Notes under the pieces: model-generated
Databases searched by the model: none
Seen by the model: only the letters and a program-made list of their open reading frames with translations
Told to the model about the DNA's origin: nothing
Program-made: the position numbers and the translations under genes
NCBI RefSeq assembly: GCF_043196875.1
Contig: NZ_JBEBMX010000005.1
Span: 124,001 to 188,000 of the forward strand
Length of the DNA: 64,000 bases
From: Saccharospirillum sp043196875
GTDB taxonomy: Bacteria > Pseudomonadota > Gammaproteobacteria > Pseudomonadales > Natronospirillaceae
Direction of reading: 5' to 3'
Part shown: in pieces, positions 43,901-52,272 of the stretch
Layout of the letters: the number at the start of each line of letters is the position of its first letter
Numbering within the stretch: the stretch's first letter is position 1

Positions 43901-44871
43901 TCGCCTTACCAGCGCGTGACGACGAGGTGGACCCGGCTGTTGAAGCAAACGATGCCCCGCAACAACCGGAAATACCGATCGATCCAATGCAGGCAGCGCG
44001 CCCGGAAGACATTCCGCTGATGAACCTGCAGGTGGCTCAGCTGTCGGTCGGTGAGCGCGATTTAGGCAGCTGGCGTGTGGAAGTGGTGCCTGGCGATGAT
44101 GAAGTTCAGGTGCAAAATATTCGCGCGCAGATACCGGGGGCGGAACTGAATGGCGCCCTGGTCTGGCGTTATCTGGATAATCGTCACCACACCGAACTGA
44201 GCGGTCAGGTCACCATCGATAATATCCAGACGCTGCTCGACAGTTGGGGTTACGCTCCGGTGCTCGCCAGCAGTGGCGGCAGCTTTGATATTGATCTGGG
44301 CTGGCAGGGTTCGCCAGCGTTCTTTGATTATAGCCGTCTGGAAGGGCGTGTCGGCCTGGAGTTGACCAACGGTGCCATCCTCGAGCTGGATGAATATGAA
44401 GGCGTCAAACTGGTTGGCCTGCTGAATTTCACCCGCGTATTGCGGCGCCTGGCGTTGGACTTTTCCGATCTGATCAACGATGGCATCACCTACGATGTCA
44501 TTCGTGGCGAGCTGTTGTTTGATCGCGGCTTTGCCCGGGTCGGCGAACAGTTAATCATCGACGGCCCGGCCACCAAGTTCAGCTTCACCGGCGATGCCGA
44601 CCTGGTGCGTGACCAGATTGATGTCGATATGGTCATGACCGTACCCTTGTCGAGCACCTTCCCGCTGGTGGCATTGCTGGCCGGGGTGACGCCTCAGGCT
44701 GCGGCCGCTATTTATGTGACCGAGCGGGTGTTCAACAATGAACTGGAGCGACTCAGTTCGGCACGGGTGCATGTGACCGGCTCGCTGGATGAGCCAGAGC
44801 TGCGGTTTTATCGCGTCTCTGACGGCAGTCAGGTACCGGCCGGTGCGCAGACACCGTCGGATGAACCCTAG
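40933..44871 (+). CDS. yhdP: YhdP family large AsmA-like envelope protein
   Basis: 1312 residues. One N-terminal membrane helix (about 14-32) is followed by a very long periplasmic beta-rich region (DUF3971 and AsmA-like C-terminal part) with the ending VRDQIDVDMVMTVPLSSTFP then LVALLAGVTPQAAAAIYV, characteristic of YhdP/TIGR02099. In E. coli YhdP, TamB and YdbH carry phospholipids between the membranes. It follows rng by 33 bases, the expected place. High confidence. Confidence 0.95.
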   Translation: MIPIRIGQALLSALLKVFAFWVLLVAAYLALGRQFFPEIEHYDEQLSAMLSQKLGVEVRIGRLQGRWQRFNPVLIAEEVVIGGQIEVDRLLLEPAIVQSLVTLSPVFGRFELSGFSAHLEQGANGWRMLGLGNGGTGSAATSSSEPSRLSVERLASLVRQQRQVSFNDLTLTIQPQDLPLTTLVLSEGRLTGAGESNWLRADAHLVRDTLDVPLELQAESLRNDGDYEVDLYARHGAFDFAPWLQSRLPWLAELDVAGEYWLSLREDRWQDLTMRLHTNRMQLQGSQASLSLDDAQTELYMSRAENGFDLWLNQLEQQWTLAGQPLSRANVPVQARLQQRDGQWQAQWDRLPVQPLGAWMGIHNGGGFWRQALPYGELRDGWLTIDAADPSSMRLAADVTDAGMQPASGAPGLSGLDGRLRVANQGAQLSYDDRQIDLNLPNIYDQPFVFSRLAGTLDVSWWPGLGVQLASRHQAWLAADIDQQQSGLSDLPMAARWKLNIPLGNAERELGYQLAMEVPEAPLGWVKRLRPDRQIPATARDWIADQILAGDFTDLTFALTTSNRQGQLVQTGLSLDADFNGAQVRIDPDWPLLSGGEGRLTVGLDRLDVQARSARLAGLTLNDGKLGFPYADQRLDLDMDVAGPAAAALELFQKGPLSDLAGDNLAGWRASGDSQAQVKLAIALDGAPLQGNVQGRLSNAQLTLPEQQLDIKQLNGELNYNSEQGLYSNRLNGMLFGTPYRASLRTVEQAQDSAIELTVAGNAPLADWGRWLNDPWLSARSERTAARARLRFGRDTEIDISSDLVGVPLELPQPLGKTASSAAPLSVHLQQGATRSGWQVRLDYNDVLSAQFELATDNSFEGGSLAINQPLRLRPGERGLFIDARLDEADPTVWQQALQAQAQSFAVPGESSNSHASNIDTTGASWEWLRELNLSGRRWTYLGQEWTNPDIQIQRGEEAWLITVAAAEVAGRISQPFNPENPAFIDLDFLALPARDDEVDPAVEANDAPQQPEIPIDPMQAARPEDIPLMNLQVAQLSVGERDLGSWRVEVVPGDDEVQVQNIRAQIPGAELNGALVWRYLDNRHHTELSGQVTIDNIQTLLDSWGYAPVLASSGGSFDIDLGWQGSPAFFDYSRLEGRVGLELTNGAILELDEYEGVKLVGLLNFTRVLRRLALDFSDLINDGITYDVIRGELLFDRGFARVGEQLIIDGPATKFSFTGDADLVRDQIDVDMVMTVPLSSTFPLVALLAGVTPQAAAAIYVTERVFNNELERLSSARVHVTGSLDEPELRFYRVSDGSQVPAGAQTPSDEP

Positions 44872-44911
44872 CTCGCAACCCGGTCCTGTCTGACAACGAA
44901 CGGAGGTCACT

Positions 44912-45708
44912 ATGAAGTGGTATCTGGCACAGCTGATCAGCACCCGGGACACCTCGGCAAACTTGCAGGCGGTTGAGCGTCATATGCGCGCCGCCGCAGA
45001 CCGAGGTTGTGATGCGCTGCAACTGCCGGAAATGTTCGCCCGCTTTGGCACCTCCAAAAACGCTGACATCGCCGATTTCGAAGCCGACTTTAACGGCCCG
45101 GTGGGCAAACCCTTGCGCGCCATGGCGCAACGCTATGGTCTGTGGCTGGTGGCGGGCACCGTGCCGGTACGCGTTAATGACGAAAAGCTGCCGCGGGCGC
45201 GTTTGCATGTAGTCGACAGCGACGGCGAGGTGCGCGCTCACTACGACAAAATCCACCTCTTCGATGCCACCGTCGGCGATGCTCAGGGTCGTTATCGTGA
45301 GTCGGATCATTATCAGGCCGGCGAGCCGGCCGCGGTCACCGTCGATACGCCCTGGGGCTGCTGGGGCCTGAGCGTTTGTTACGATCTGCGTTTTCCCGAA
45401 CTCTACCGTCTGTTGCGCCAAGCTGGCGCGCCCCCTCGGCGTTCACCTTCAAAACCGGCCAGGCGCATTGGGAATTGTTGTGCCGCGCGCGAGCGGTGGA
45501 AAACGGCTGCTATCTGGTCGCCGCCGGTCAGGGCGGCCAGCACGACGAAAAACGCCATACCTGGGGACATTCGCTGATGGTGGATCCCTGGGGCGAGGTC
45601 GAGCAGTTGGGCGAAGGCGATGCTGGTCTCGTGGTCGAAACCGACTCTGAGTTGTTGAAGACGGTGCGCACTAACTTACCGAGCTGGGAAAACCGACGTT
45701 TCGTCTGA
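44912..45708 (+). pseudogene. carbon-nitrogen hydrolase (nitrilase superfamily), frameshifted
   Basis: From ATG 44912 the frame encodes a Nit1-like amidase with the full triad: Glu40 in LPEMFARF, Lys113 in YDKIHLFD and Cys156 in SVCYDLRFPELY. After AGA (ending 45430) it becomes non-family sequence, while the family sequence resumes at 45433 in another frame (PSAFTFKTGQAHWELL to SWENRRFV, stop 45706-45708). The strand normally between GA and PSAF (about five residues) is missing; the join looks like a net loss of about 13 bases, or another change of the same phase. The gene is probably broken, unless it is a sequence error. It sits where tldD-adjacent nitrilases are often found after yhdP. Confidence 0.85.
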
Positions 45709-46491
45709 ACGGCTCGTCCTGTTCTCAGCGAAGTGGCGACTGTCGGTAACTTCACCGGAATCATCCAACTGCACTTCTTCAACTGCAAAACGACCGTCGG
45801 CGTGAACTCTTAGCCAGGTTCGGCAGCGCGTGCCATAGCGTTCGCCGGTGATGGTCTGGGCGGAAAGCTGACGCTCAATGTCCGTGGGTACACCGGTTGA
45901 CGGCAGCTGCGCATCAGCGACGGTTGTGCGGTCGGTCAGTACCGAGGCCTGAGCAAAGTCGGTTTCTAACACAGCAGTGTGGGTTGCCATCTGTCGGCAG
46001 GCGAGCTCGGTTTTGGGCCAGGGTGTATCGAGCGCATCGTTGCTCAGAGCATGGATGCCCGGTTGCAACCATTGACCGTCCGGATGATCGGAACTGAACC
46101 AGAACAGACGCTGAGCGTTACCGATAACCAGATTGAAACCGCCATATACCGTTATCTCTGGTCGAACCTCGGCGTGGAAGCTTTCAATGCTGCCACCAGC
46201 GGCGATATGGCGGATAAACCGCAGTGGTAGTTCGCCGCGACTGCGTTCAGCAGTGCGACCGATGTAGCCGGGGCGGATATTGGTCAGCAGCGCAAAGTCA
46301 CCGCCTTTACCGATGGCCAGCCAGGTACCGCCGGCTTGCTGATCACGACCGGCCAGAATGGCAGGCTGACCAGCTGTTTGCGGCCACCAGTGCATCGGCT
46401 CGGTCGGCCGCGCGCGAAATTCATCCCGATTGGCGACCAACAACAAAGGCACCTCGGCCTCGGGGCGCCAGTTTAAAACCATCAAGCACAT
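45676..46491 (-). CDS. NRDE family protein (TANGO2-like)
   Basis: 271 residues. The name-giving VANRDEF motif is at about 19-25, with WWPQTAGQPAILAGRDQQAGGTWLAI and FALLTNIRPG after it. The protein starts Met-Cys, and that Cys2 would be the nucleophile of an Ntn-like fold. Animal TANGO2 is linked to lipid and haem handling; bacterial function is unclear. GGAG is five bases before ATG 46491. Its stop region overlaps the end of the broken nitrilase by 33 bases, and repeat copy D fills its upstream region. Confidence 0.9.
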   Translation of the reverse strand: MCLMVLNWRPEAEVPLLLVANRDEFRARPTEPMHWWPQTAGQPAILAGRDQQAGGTWLAIGKGGDFALLTNIRPGYIGRTAERSRGELPLRFIRHIAAGGSIESFHAEVRPEITVYGGFNLVIGNAQRLFWFSSDHPDGQWLQPGIHALSNDALDTPWPKTELACRQMATHTAVLETDFAQASVLTDRTTVADAQLPSTGVPTDIERQLSAQTITGERYGTRCRTWLRVHADGRFAVEEVQLDDSGEVTDSRHFAENRTSRSDETSVFPAR

Positions 46492-46509
46492 TTGGGCTCC
46501 TGTGGAGCT

Positions 46510-46600
46510 GGAAGACGCTTGACGGGAGACGGGAGACGCCGAAAAGCGCTAAACCCTCTCCGCCAACAAGCGTCTCCCGTCTCCCGTTATGCGTCTAGCG
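46510..46600. repeat. dispersed hairpin repeat, copy D
   Basis: Left arm 46510-46540 (GGAAGACGCTTGACGGGAGA, then CGGGAGACGCC) matches the reverse complement of copy A's right arm almost exactly. The right arm (46569-46600) has GCGTCTCCCGTCTCCCG and GCGTCTAGCG. The element nearly fills the gap between the DUF1338 stop and the NRDE ribosome site. Confidence 0.85.
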
Positions 46601-46607
46601 CGCAGCG

Positions 46608-47411
46608 TCAGCTGCGCATATCCGTCGATTCAAAAATCTTATCAGCGCTGGCAGCAACAAAACCCTGATAAAGCTGGCCTTCATCGTTCAGGTAGCGTTT
46701 GGCGAATTCGTAATAGCAGGTGGTGACGTCGTGGGTTTCGCCGCCGGCAAAGTCGAATGGCTGGACGCTGGCTTTGGTGGAGCCTTGTTCCAGCAATACG
46801 TCGGGTGAACCTTTAACGCGGCCGCCGCTGGCATTGATGGCAAAGCCCAGGTCTTCGACCAGGTTGTTGATCGCTTCGATGCTGTCGATGTCACGCAGCG
46901 CGTTAACGTCGATGGTGAAGTGGTTGCAACGCAGGCCAATAACGCTCAGCCAGGCGGCGTATTCGCTCTCGCTGGCCAGTTGCTGATAGTCGGCCCAGGT
47001 CGGCACATTCCACAGCGGGCCGCGCCAGAAAATGGAGGCGTCGTTAACGGCGCTGGGGTCGATCTGTGCAATCAAACCGTCGATTAAACGCTGGGCTTCG
47101 GCCGACAGTTCTTCCACTCGCAGCTCACTCAGAAAGATGCGCGGCTGTTCCGGGTTGGGGGGAATGTAGCCATAGGCATCGAGTTTTTTCTCGGCGAAAT
47201 GGTAAGGCTCGTAACGCTGGTAACCCAGATCGAGGATAAAGGGTTCCAGTTTTTCCAGCGCGATGGGGCCGCGGTTAAAGGTGCGAAAAGCCACGTGATC
47301 GTTCTGGATGGTTTCGCCACGCTCACGCAAGGCCTGGGCGATGGTTTCCGCCTGGGGCGTCATGCGGATGTAGTCTTGCCAGAGGTGGTCAAAAAAAGTG
47401 TCGATGTGCAT
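46608..47411 (-). CDS. DUF1338 family protein (2-oxoadipate dioxygenase/decarboxylase-like)
   Basis: 267 residues. Metal-binding residues of the DUF1338/HglS family can be picked out: His in NDHVAFRTF (about 38), His in LRCNHFTIDV (about 168) and Glu in CYYEFAKRY (about 240). HglS converts 2-oxoadipate to 2-hydroxyglutarate in lysine breakdown; that enzyme is longer, so this short form may have another 2-oxoacid substrate. GGAG five to six bases before ATG 47411 decides the start over 47423. Confidence 0.85.
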   Translation of the reverse strand: MHIDTFFDHLWQDYIRMTPQAETIAQALRERGETIQNDHVAFRTFNRGPIALEKLEPFILDLGYQRYEPYHFAEKKLDAYGYIPPNPEQPRIFLSELRVEELSAEAQRLIDGLIAQIDPSAVNDASIFWRGPLWNVPTWADYQQLASESEYAAWLSVIGLRCNHFTIDVNALRDIDSIEAINNLVEDLGFAINASGGRVKGSPDVLLEQGSTKASVQPFDFAGGETHDVTTCYYEFAKRYLNDEGQLYQGFVAASADKIFESTDMRS

Positions 47412-47563
47412 AGCGGTCTCCACGCTTTTTATTTGGCCAGAAGTGTAGAGTCTGGTTCGCCGGTCAGGTTAACAAGGCTAGGCCATCAATTTGTCACAGC
47501 GCGACCTTCCCTTGACGCAAATCGCTGGTTAGGGTGCGTGCTGATTTCTTGCAGGAGTTGCAC

Positions 47564-48184
47564 ATGCCCAGTTGGTGGCCTTTTGTTCTGGTTTATACCG
47601 CCGCGGTCATCAGCCCCGGTCCGGACTTTGCACTGGTGGTGAAATCGGCGTTAACGCGGGGTCACCGGGCCAGTACGCTCAATGCGCTGGGTATCGGCTG
47701 CGGTGTGACCTTGCACACCCTGATTGCTGTGCTGGGCATCAGCGCGCTGGTGCAGTCGTCCACCTGGCTGGCGATGACTTTGCCCTGGCTGGGCATTGGT
47801 TATCTGCTCTATCTGGGGTGGGGCGGTTTGACGGCGCAGCCCAGTGAGGAAGCTGATCTTCAACCTGCAGCGACTACCGGTCGGGGCGATTTCTGGCGCG
47901 GCTTTTTGACCAATGTATTGAATCCCAAAGCGCTGCTGTTTTTCTCCGCCATCCTGGTGCAGTTGGTCAGCGGTTTGAACAACTGGATGCAGCTGGCGCT
48001 GGTGTTGTACGTCTTTGTGATTACCAGCGCCTGGTTTGCGGCGGTCGGTCTGGTGTTGGCGCGGCCGACTTTACGCCAGCGGTTTCTGCGTCGTCGTCAT
48101 TGGATCGATCGCACCGCTGGCGCTGTCTTTGTGTTGCTGTCGCTGCTGTTTATGCTCGATTGGTGGCAGCGCTGGATCGGCTGA
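47564..48184 (+). CDS. LysE/RhtB family exporter
   Basis: 206 residues with six membrane helices. The N-terminal AAVISPGPDFALVVKSALTRGH and the NPKALLFFSAI motif (about 125-135) identify the family. It exports an amino acid or related compound; the substrate is unknown. CAGGAG lies seven to eight bases before ATG 47564. It stands alone, divergent from the DUF1338 gene and converging on rarD. Confidence 0.9.
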   Translation: MPSWWPFVLVYTAAVISPGPDFALVVKSALTRGHRASTLNALGIGCGVTLHTLIAVLGISALVQSSTWLAMTLPWLGIGYLLYLGWGGLTAQPSEEADLQPAATTGRGDFWRGFLTNVLNPKALLFFSAILVQLVSGLNNWMQLALVLYVFVITSAWFAAVGLVLARPTLRQRFLRRRHWIDRTAGAVFVLLSLLFMLDWWQRWIG

Positions 48185-48197
48185 TCAACTCGGCTCA

Positions 48198-49124
48198 TTA
48201 ACTGGGTTCGGTGACCAGCAGTTCCGCTTCGTGTTTACGCAAGCGGCGTGAGCGACGCATCTGACGCAAAGAGTCGATGGAAATGATCAACAGCGCCAAC
48301 CAGATCAAGCCGAAGGTGATCAGCTTCGCCGGGCTCAACGGCTCACCGTAAATAAACACCGCCGATAAAAACATGCCGCTCGGGGCAATGTACTGGAAGA
48401 ACCCCAGCGCCGTCAGACTGATGCGATTGGCGGCGGCGGCGAACAGCATCAGCGGTGTCATCGATACCGGACCGGCGCCAATCAGCAGGAGATTCAGCCA
48501 CAGGCTGTTGTTGAGCGGGTTGCTGGTCGGGGTTTGCACGATGAACAGATACAGCAGGCCAATCGGCAGCAACAGACCGGTTTCCAGTGCCATGCCAGTC
48601 AGGCTGTCGACGCCGAGCTTTTTGCGCACCAGACCATAGACCGCAAAGCTGCCCGCCAGCGCCAGTGCAATCCACGGCAACTGGCCAAACTGAATCACTT
48701 CAAAGACCACCGCCGAGACACAGAGCGCAGCTGCTAAGGTGCGCACCTTGTCGAGTCGTTCGCCAAAGAAAATCATGCCCAGCAGAATGCTCATCAGCGG
48801 GTTGATGTAATAACCCAGACTGGCGCTGAGCATAAAGTTGGCGTTGACCGCCCAGATAAAGAGACCCCAGTTGAAGCCGATCAGGCAGGTGGAAGCGAGC
48901 AGTGCCCACAGCGCTTTGCGATTGCGCAGCACCTTGAACAAGGCGTCGCGCCGGCGCAATAAGACGATGATGACCAGCGTAATCAGAAACGACCAGATGA
49001 TGCGATGGGCCAGAATTTCTATCGCCGGCACCTCACGCAGAATCTTCAGGTACATGGGCGCAATGGCCCAGATGGTGTAGGCGAGCAGGGCGTAGATGGC
49101 GCCGGTTTTGGTGTTGTTATCCAT
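48198..49124 (-). CDS. rarD: EamA family transporter RarD
   Basis: 308 residues with ten membrane helices. YALLAYTIWAIAPMYLKIL at the start, LIGFNWGLFIWAVN and the final ALGFFQYIAPSGMFLSAVF fit RarD. Substrate is unsettled; family members export metabolites. AGGA ahead of ATG 49124. It starts 23 bases after the MocR-type stop on the same strand, so the two are probably co-transcribed. Confidence 0.92.
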   Translation of the reverse strand: MDNNTKTGAIYALLAYTIWAIAPMYLKILREVPAIEILAHRIIWSFLITLVIIVLLRRRDALFKVLRNRKALWALLASTCLIGFNWGLFIWAVNANFMLSASLGYYINPLMSILLGMIFFGERLDKVRTLAAALCVSAVVFEVIQFGQLPWIALALAGSFAVYGLVRKKLGVDSLTGMALETGLLLPIGLLYLFIVQTPTSNPLNNSLWLNLLLIGAGPVSMTPLMLFAAAANRISLTALGFFQYIAPSGMFLSAVFIYGEPLSPAKLITFGLIWLALLIISIDSLRQMRRSRRLRKHEAELLVTEPS

Positions 49125-49147
49125 AAGGTGTCCTGGTGCTGATGAGG

Positions 49148-50539
49148 TTAAATATGGTTGAGCGAATCGCGGCCATATTCCGGGCTGTTGATGATTTGAA
49201 TCAGGGTGTCGATGGCGTCGAGCAGGGTGTCACGCTGCAACTGGCCGCCGATGCACAGCCGAATCGCTTGCGGCGCGGCAAACTGGCCGGCGGCAAAGAC
49301 TTCGGCGGCCTTGATGCGAATGCGGTATTCGGCGGCGCGTTCGACCAGATTGACCGCGCGCCAGGGCGACGGCAGCTCCAGCCAGACGTTAAAACCGCCA
49401 CAGCGTGCTTGCAGTCCGGCGGCATCGAAACGCGCTTGAATGGCCTGGTGGCGCCATTGCAACTCGGCTTTTTGAGTGGCAATTAAGCGATCGCCGTAGC
49501 CCGAGGTCATCCACTGGCAGGCGATTTCCGTGGTCAGCGGCACCGCCATCCAACAGGTCGCCCGAAAGGCTGCGCTCAGCGCTGGTATCCAACGCTTTGG
49601 GCCGCGCATAAAACCGACGTGCAAACCGCCGCACAAGGCTTTCGAAAGACTGGCAATGGTGATGGTCAGTTCTGGGTGGCGGGCCGAAAAGGACGGCGCT
49701 TCGGGATCACCCAGGCAACCCTGCACATCGTCTTCAATCACCATGATCTGATACTGACGACAGAGCATGGCCAGCTCTTCAATGCGCTGCGCCGACATGG
49801 CGCCGCCGGTCGGGTTATGTTGCCGCGTCATCAGATAGAGCACGCGCGGCGGATGGCGCAAACACTGGGCTTCTAGAGCGTCGGGCAGCAGGCCTTCGGT
49901 ATCGAACTGCAACGGCATCAGGCGCAGGCCTTGCTGGTTGGCAGCGGCCACCAGGCCGGGGTAGGTCAGACCTTCGCAGGCGATGCCATCGCCGGCTTGC
50001 GTCAGGCCCAGCAGGGCGACAAAAAAGCCATGCTGACCACCGAGCGTAACCAACAAATCATCGGCGCTGTAATCGCCCAGGCCGGTCTGTTGCAGCCATT
50101 GCCGACCGACTTCACGCTGGTGCGGTAAACCAAATTCGGATTGATAGCGCAGCAAATGCGGCAGCACTGGTGAATTCTGCAATTCGGCCAGACTGGCCTG
50201 CAGTTGCTCGGCCTGATCGAGTTCCAGTGCCTTGGAAAAGCCCAGATCGATGCCGGTATCGACGGTGGAATCGGTGACCTGAAAATCGGTGCCCGATGTT
50301 GTGGCGCCGCGCACATAGGTGCCGCTGCCGACACGTGCCTCTACCAAGCGCCGCCGTTCGGCTTCGGCATAAGCCCGGGTGACGGTGCCGACCGTCACGC
50401 CCAGTTCTTCGGCCAGTTGCCGATGGGTCGGTAAGCGATCACCGGCTTTGAGGTCGCCATCGCGCAGCGCCTGCTCGATGCGACCGGCCAGTGCCTTGTA
50501 TTTGGGACCGGTGCATTGGTCGATATTGAAAATTGTCAT
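49148..50539 (-). CDS. MocR-type PLP-dependent transcriptional regulator
   Basis: 463 residues. An N-terminal GntR helix-turn-helix (KYKALAGRIEQALRDGDLKA with GDRLPTHRQLAEELGVTVGT, about 11-55) is fused to an aminotransferase domain. The PLP lysine region reads ITIASLSKALCGGLHVGFMR and the Asp is in VIEDDVQG. MocR proteins sense amino acids or vitamers through PLP. ATG 50539 is chosen because the family N-terminus begins there; the frame extends to 50587. Divergent from alaX-phzF-lysE, its likely target. Confidence 0.93.
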   Translation of the reverse strand: MTIFNIDQCTGPKYKALAGRIEQALRDGDLKAGDRLPTHRQLAEELGVTVGTVTRAYAEAERRRLVEARVGSGTYVRGATTSGTDFQVTDSTVDTGIDLGFSKALELDQAEQLQASLAELQNSPVLPHLLRYQSEFGLPHQREVGRQWLQQTGLGDYSADDLLVTLGGQHGFFVALLGLTQAGDGIACEGLTYPGLVAAANQQGLRLMPLQFDTEGLLPDALEAQCLRHPPRVLYLMTRQHNPTGGAMSAQRIEELAMLCRQYQIMVIEDDVQGCLGDPEAPSFSARHPELTITIASLSKALCGGLHVGFMRGPKRWIPALSAAFRATCWMAVPLTTEIACQWMTSGYGDRLIATQKAELQWRHQAIQARFDAAGLQARCGGFNVWLELPSPWRAVNLVERAAEYRIRIKAAEVFAAGQFAAPQAIRLCIGGQLQRDTLLDAIDTLIQIINSPEYGRDSLNHI

Positions 50540-50586
50540 GGTTACAAAGATTTGCTTGCAGCCAAATGTCTGCGCATTAGACTGCA

Positions 50587-50629
50587 ATTGTTCCTATTTT
50601 CCAAGGCTTCGATTGTTCCATTTTATGGA
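50587..50629. promoter_or_regulatory. candidate MocR operator direct repeats
   Basis: ATTGTTCC occurs at 50587-50594 and again at 50612-50619, 25 bases apart, each followed by an AT-rich run. The second overlaps a palindrome TCCATTTTATGGA (50617-50629). Paired direct repeats in the divergent promoter are typical for MocR regulators. Inferred function. Confidence 0.45.
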
Positions 50630-50692
50630 TCGAAGTGTTGAATAATCAGCACTGTAGCGATTTTCCGAGTGTCTTCATGCTTGGTTTACATT

Positions 50693-50707
50693 GATACAAA
50701 TTGTATC
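50693..50707. promoter_or_regulatory. palindrome before alaX
   Basis: GATACAAATTGTATC is a perfect 7+1+7 inverted repeat, ending 18 bases before the alaX ATG and just before its ribosome site AAAAGGAG. It could be a repressor site near the transcription start. The binding protein is unknown; the divergent MocR protein is one candidate. Confidence 0.45.
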
Positions 50708-50725
50708 CCTACAAAAGGAGTCAAT

Positions 50726-51424
50726 ATGCGCCAGCCTTTCCAGTTGGATTCGTACCAGACCCAAATGACGGCTCAGGTCGTGGCCTGTGACGATCAGCGT
50801 CTGGTGTTGGACAGCACGCTGTTTTACCCGCGCGGCGGCGGTCAGCCGGGCGATACCGGCTGGATCAACGTGGCTGGTCAGCGCCTGGAAGTGGTGGATA
50901 CACGTTACAGCGAAGATCGTTCGCAGATCGAACATCATCTGGCCGAGGCAGTGGCGCTGGCGCCGGGCGAGACGGTTGAGCTGGAACTGGATTGGCAGCG
51001 ACGCCATCGTCATATGCGCATGCACACCTGCCTGCATCTGCTGTGTCATCTGATCAAAGACCCGGTCACCGGCGGCAATGTCGGCGCCGATCAAAGCCGT
51101 GCCGAGTTCGATCTGACCACGCCCATCGACAAGCTGGAGCTGGAAGCCCAGTTGAACGCGTTGATTGCCCAGGGCGCTGACGTGACCACCGAATGGCTGC
51201 CGGAATCGATCCTCGATGAACAGCCGGAGCTGGTGCGCACCATGAGCGTTCAACCACCACGCGGTGCGGGCGAGTTGCGCATGGTGCGTGTTGCAGGGCT
51301 CGATTATCAGCCGTGCGGCGGCACTCATGTGCAGAATATCCGTGAGATCGGCCAGGTGCGCATTCCGTCGATCAAAAGCAAAGGCAAACAAAACAAACGC
51401 ATCAATGTGGAGTTGGTGGACTGA
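50726..51424 (+). CDS. alanyl-tRNA editing protein AlaX
   Basis: 232 residues. The editing-domain pattern is complete: DSTLFYPRGGGQPGDTG at about 28-44, zinc ligands in MHTCLHLLCH (HxxxH, about 98-102) and CGGTH (about 200). AlaX proteins remove wrongly attached Ser or Gly from tRNAAla. The AAAAGGAG before ATG 50726 is strong. It is followed by phzF and a LysE exporter, forming with the divergent MocR gene a small amino-acid-related unit. Confidence 0.94.
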   Translation: MRQPFQLDSYQTQMTAQVVACDDQRLVLDSTLFYPRGGGQPGDTGWINVAGQRLEVVDTRYSEDRSQIEHHLAEAVALAPGETVELELDWQRRHRHMRMHTCLHLLCHLIKDPVTGGNVGADQSRAEFDLTTPIDKLELEAQLNALIAQGADVTTEWLPESILDEQPELVRTMSVQPPRGAGELRMVRVAGLDYQPCGGTHVQNIREIGQVRIPSIKSKGKQNKRINVELVD

Positions 51425-51480
51425 ACCACCGCTGCCGTTAACACCCGGCGCCTATTCCCAACATAAAGGAGCACAGTGAG

Positions 51481-52272
51481 ATGGCTTTTCCGATCTATCA
51501 GGTTGACGCCTTCGCCGAGGCGGTTTTTCAGGGCAATCCAGCGGCGGTGATGATTCTCAATGCACCACTGGACGACGCTGTGATGCAGCAGTTAGCGATT
51601 GAAAACAACCTGTCGGAGACCGCCTTTGTGTGGCCGCATGGCGACGATTGGAACATCCGCTGGTTTATGCCCGGCCAGGAAGTCGAGCTGTGCGGGCACG
51701 CCACTCTGGCCAGTGCCCATGTGTTGTGGAATGAACTGGGTTGCGCCGCGCAGGTGCTGCGCCTGCACAGTCGCAGTGGCCTGTTGGAAGTGCGTCGCGC
51801 GGGCGATCAACTGGAATTGGATTTTCCGGCCTATGCGCCCAACCCCAGTCAATTACCGGCCGAGGTTGAGCAGCGACTGGGGCTGCCCACGGTCGAGGTG
51901 ATTGAGGATCGCTTTTTGCTGGTGGTGCTCGACAGCGAACAGCAGGTCGCCGAATTCGAACATCATTTTGCCGACATCGATGCGGTCGAACACGCGGTCA
52001 TCTTAACCGCCGCCAGTCAGCGGCCGGGCATCGATTTTGTATCGCGGGTGTTTTGTGGCCCGAAAGACGGTGTGATTGAAGATCCGGTAACCGGTTCGGC
52101 GCACTGTTTGCTGGCGCCTTATTGGGGCCAAAAATTGAATAAGACGACGCTGGTCGCTGAACAGCTATCTAAGCGCCACGGCCGGCTGGAATGCGAACTA
52201 AAAGGCGACCGTGTACGCATTCGCGGTCGGGCCCAAACTTACTTACGAGGCTTTGTTGAATGGACGTCCTGA
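51481..52272 (+). CDS. PhzF family isomerase/epimerase
   Basis: 263 residues. PhzF fold motifs: YQVDAFAEAVFQGNPAAVM at the start, the catalytic Glu in ENNLSETAFV (about 46), CGHATLASAHVL and DPVTGSAHC near 200. Members catalyse allylic isomerisation or epimerisation, as in phenazine synthesis, but most genomic copies have unknown substrates. No phenazine genes are nearby. AAAGGAG precedes ATG 51481, and the next gene's start overlaps its end by 13 bases. Confidence 0.93.
   Translation: MAFPIYQVDAFAEAVFQGNPAAVMILNAPLDDAVMQQLAIENNLSETAFVWPHGDDWNIRWFMPGQEVELCGHATLASAHVLWNELGCAAQVLRLHSRSGLLEVRRAGDQLELDFPAYAPNPSQLPAEVEQRLGLPTVEVIEDRFLLVVLDSEQQVAEFEHHFADIDAVEHAVILTAASQRPGIDFVSRVFCGPKDGVIEDPVTGSAHCLLAPYWGQKLNKTTLVAEQLSKRHGRLECELKGDRVRIRGRAQTYLRGFVEWTS

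Noticed and set aside
17275..46600. CRISPR array
   Set aside because: The repeated GGGAGACGC units are clustered in four separate hairpin elements kilobases apart, with no regular spacers and no cas genes.
51481..52272. Phenazine biosynthesis locus based on PhzF
   Set aside because: No other phz genes are present; PhzF-fold proteins are widespread with other roles.
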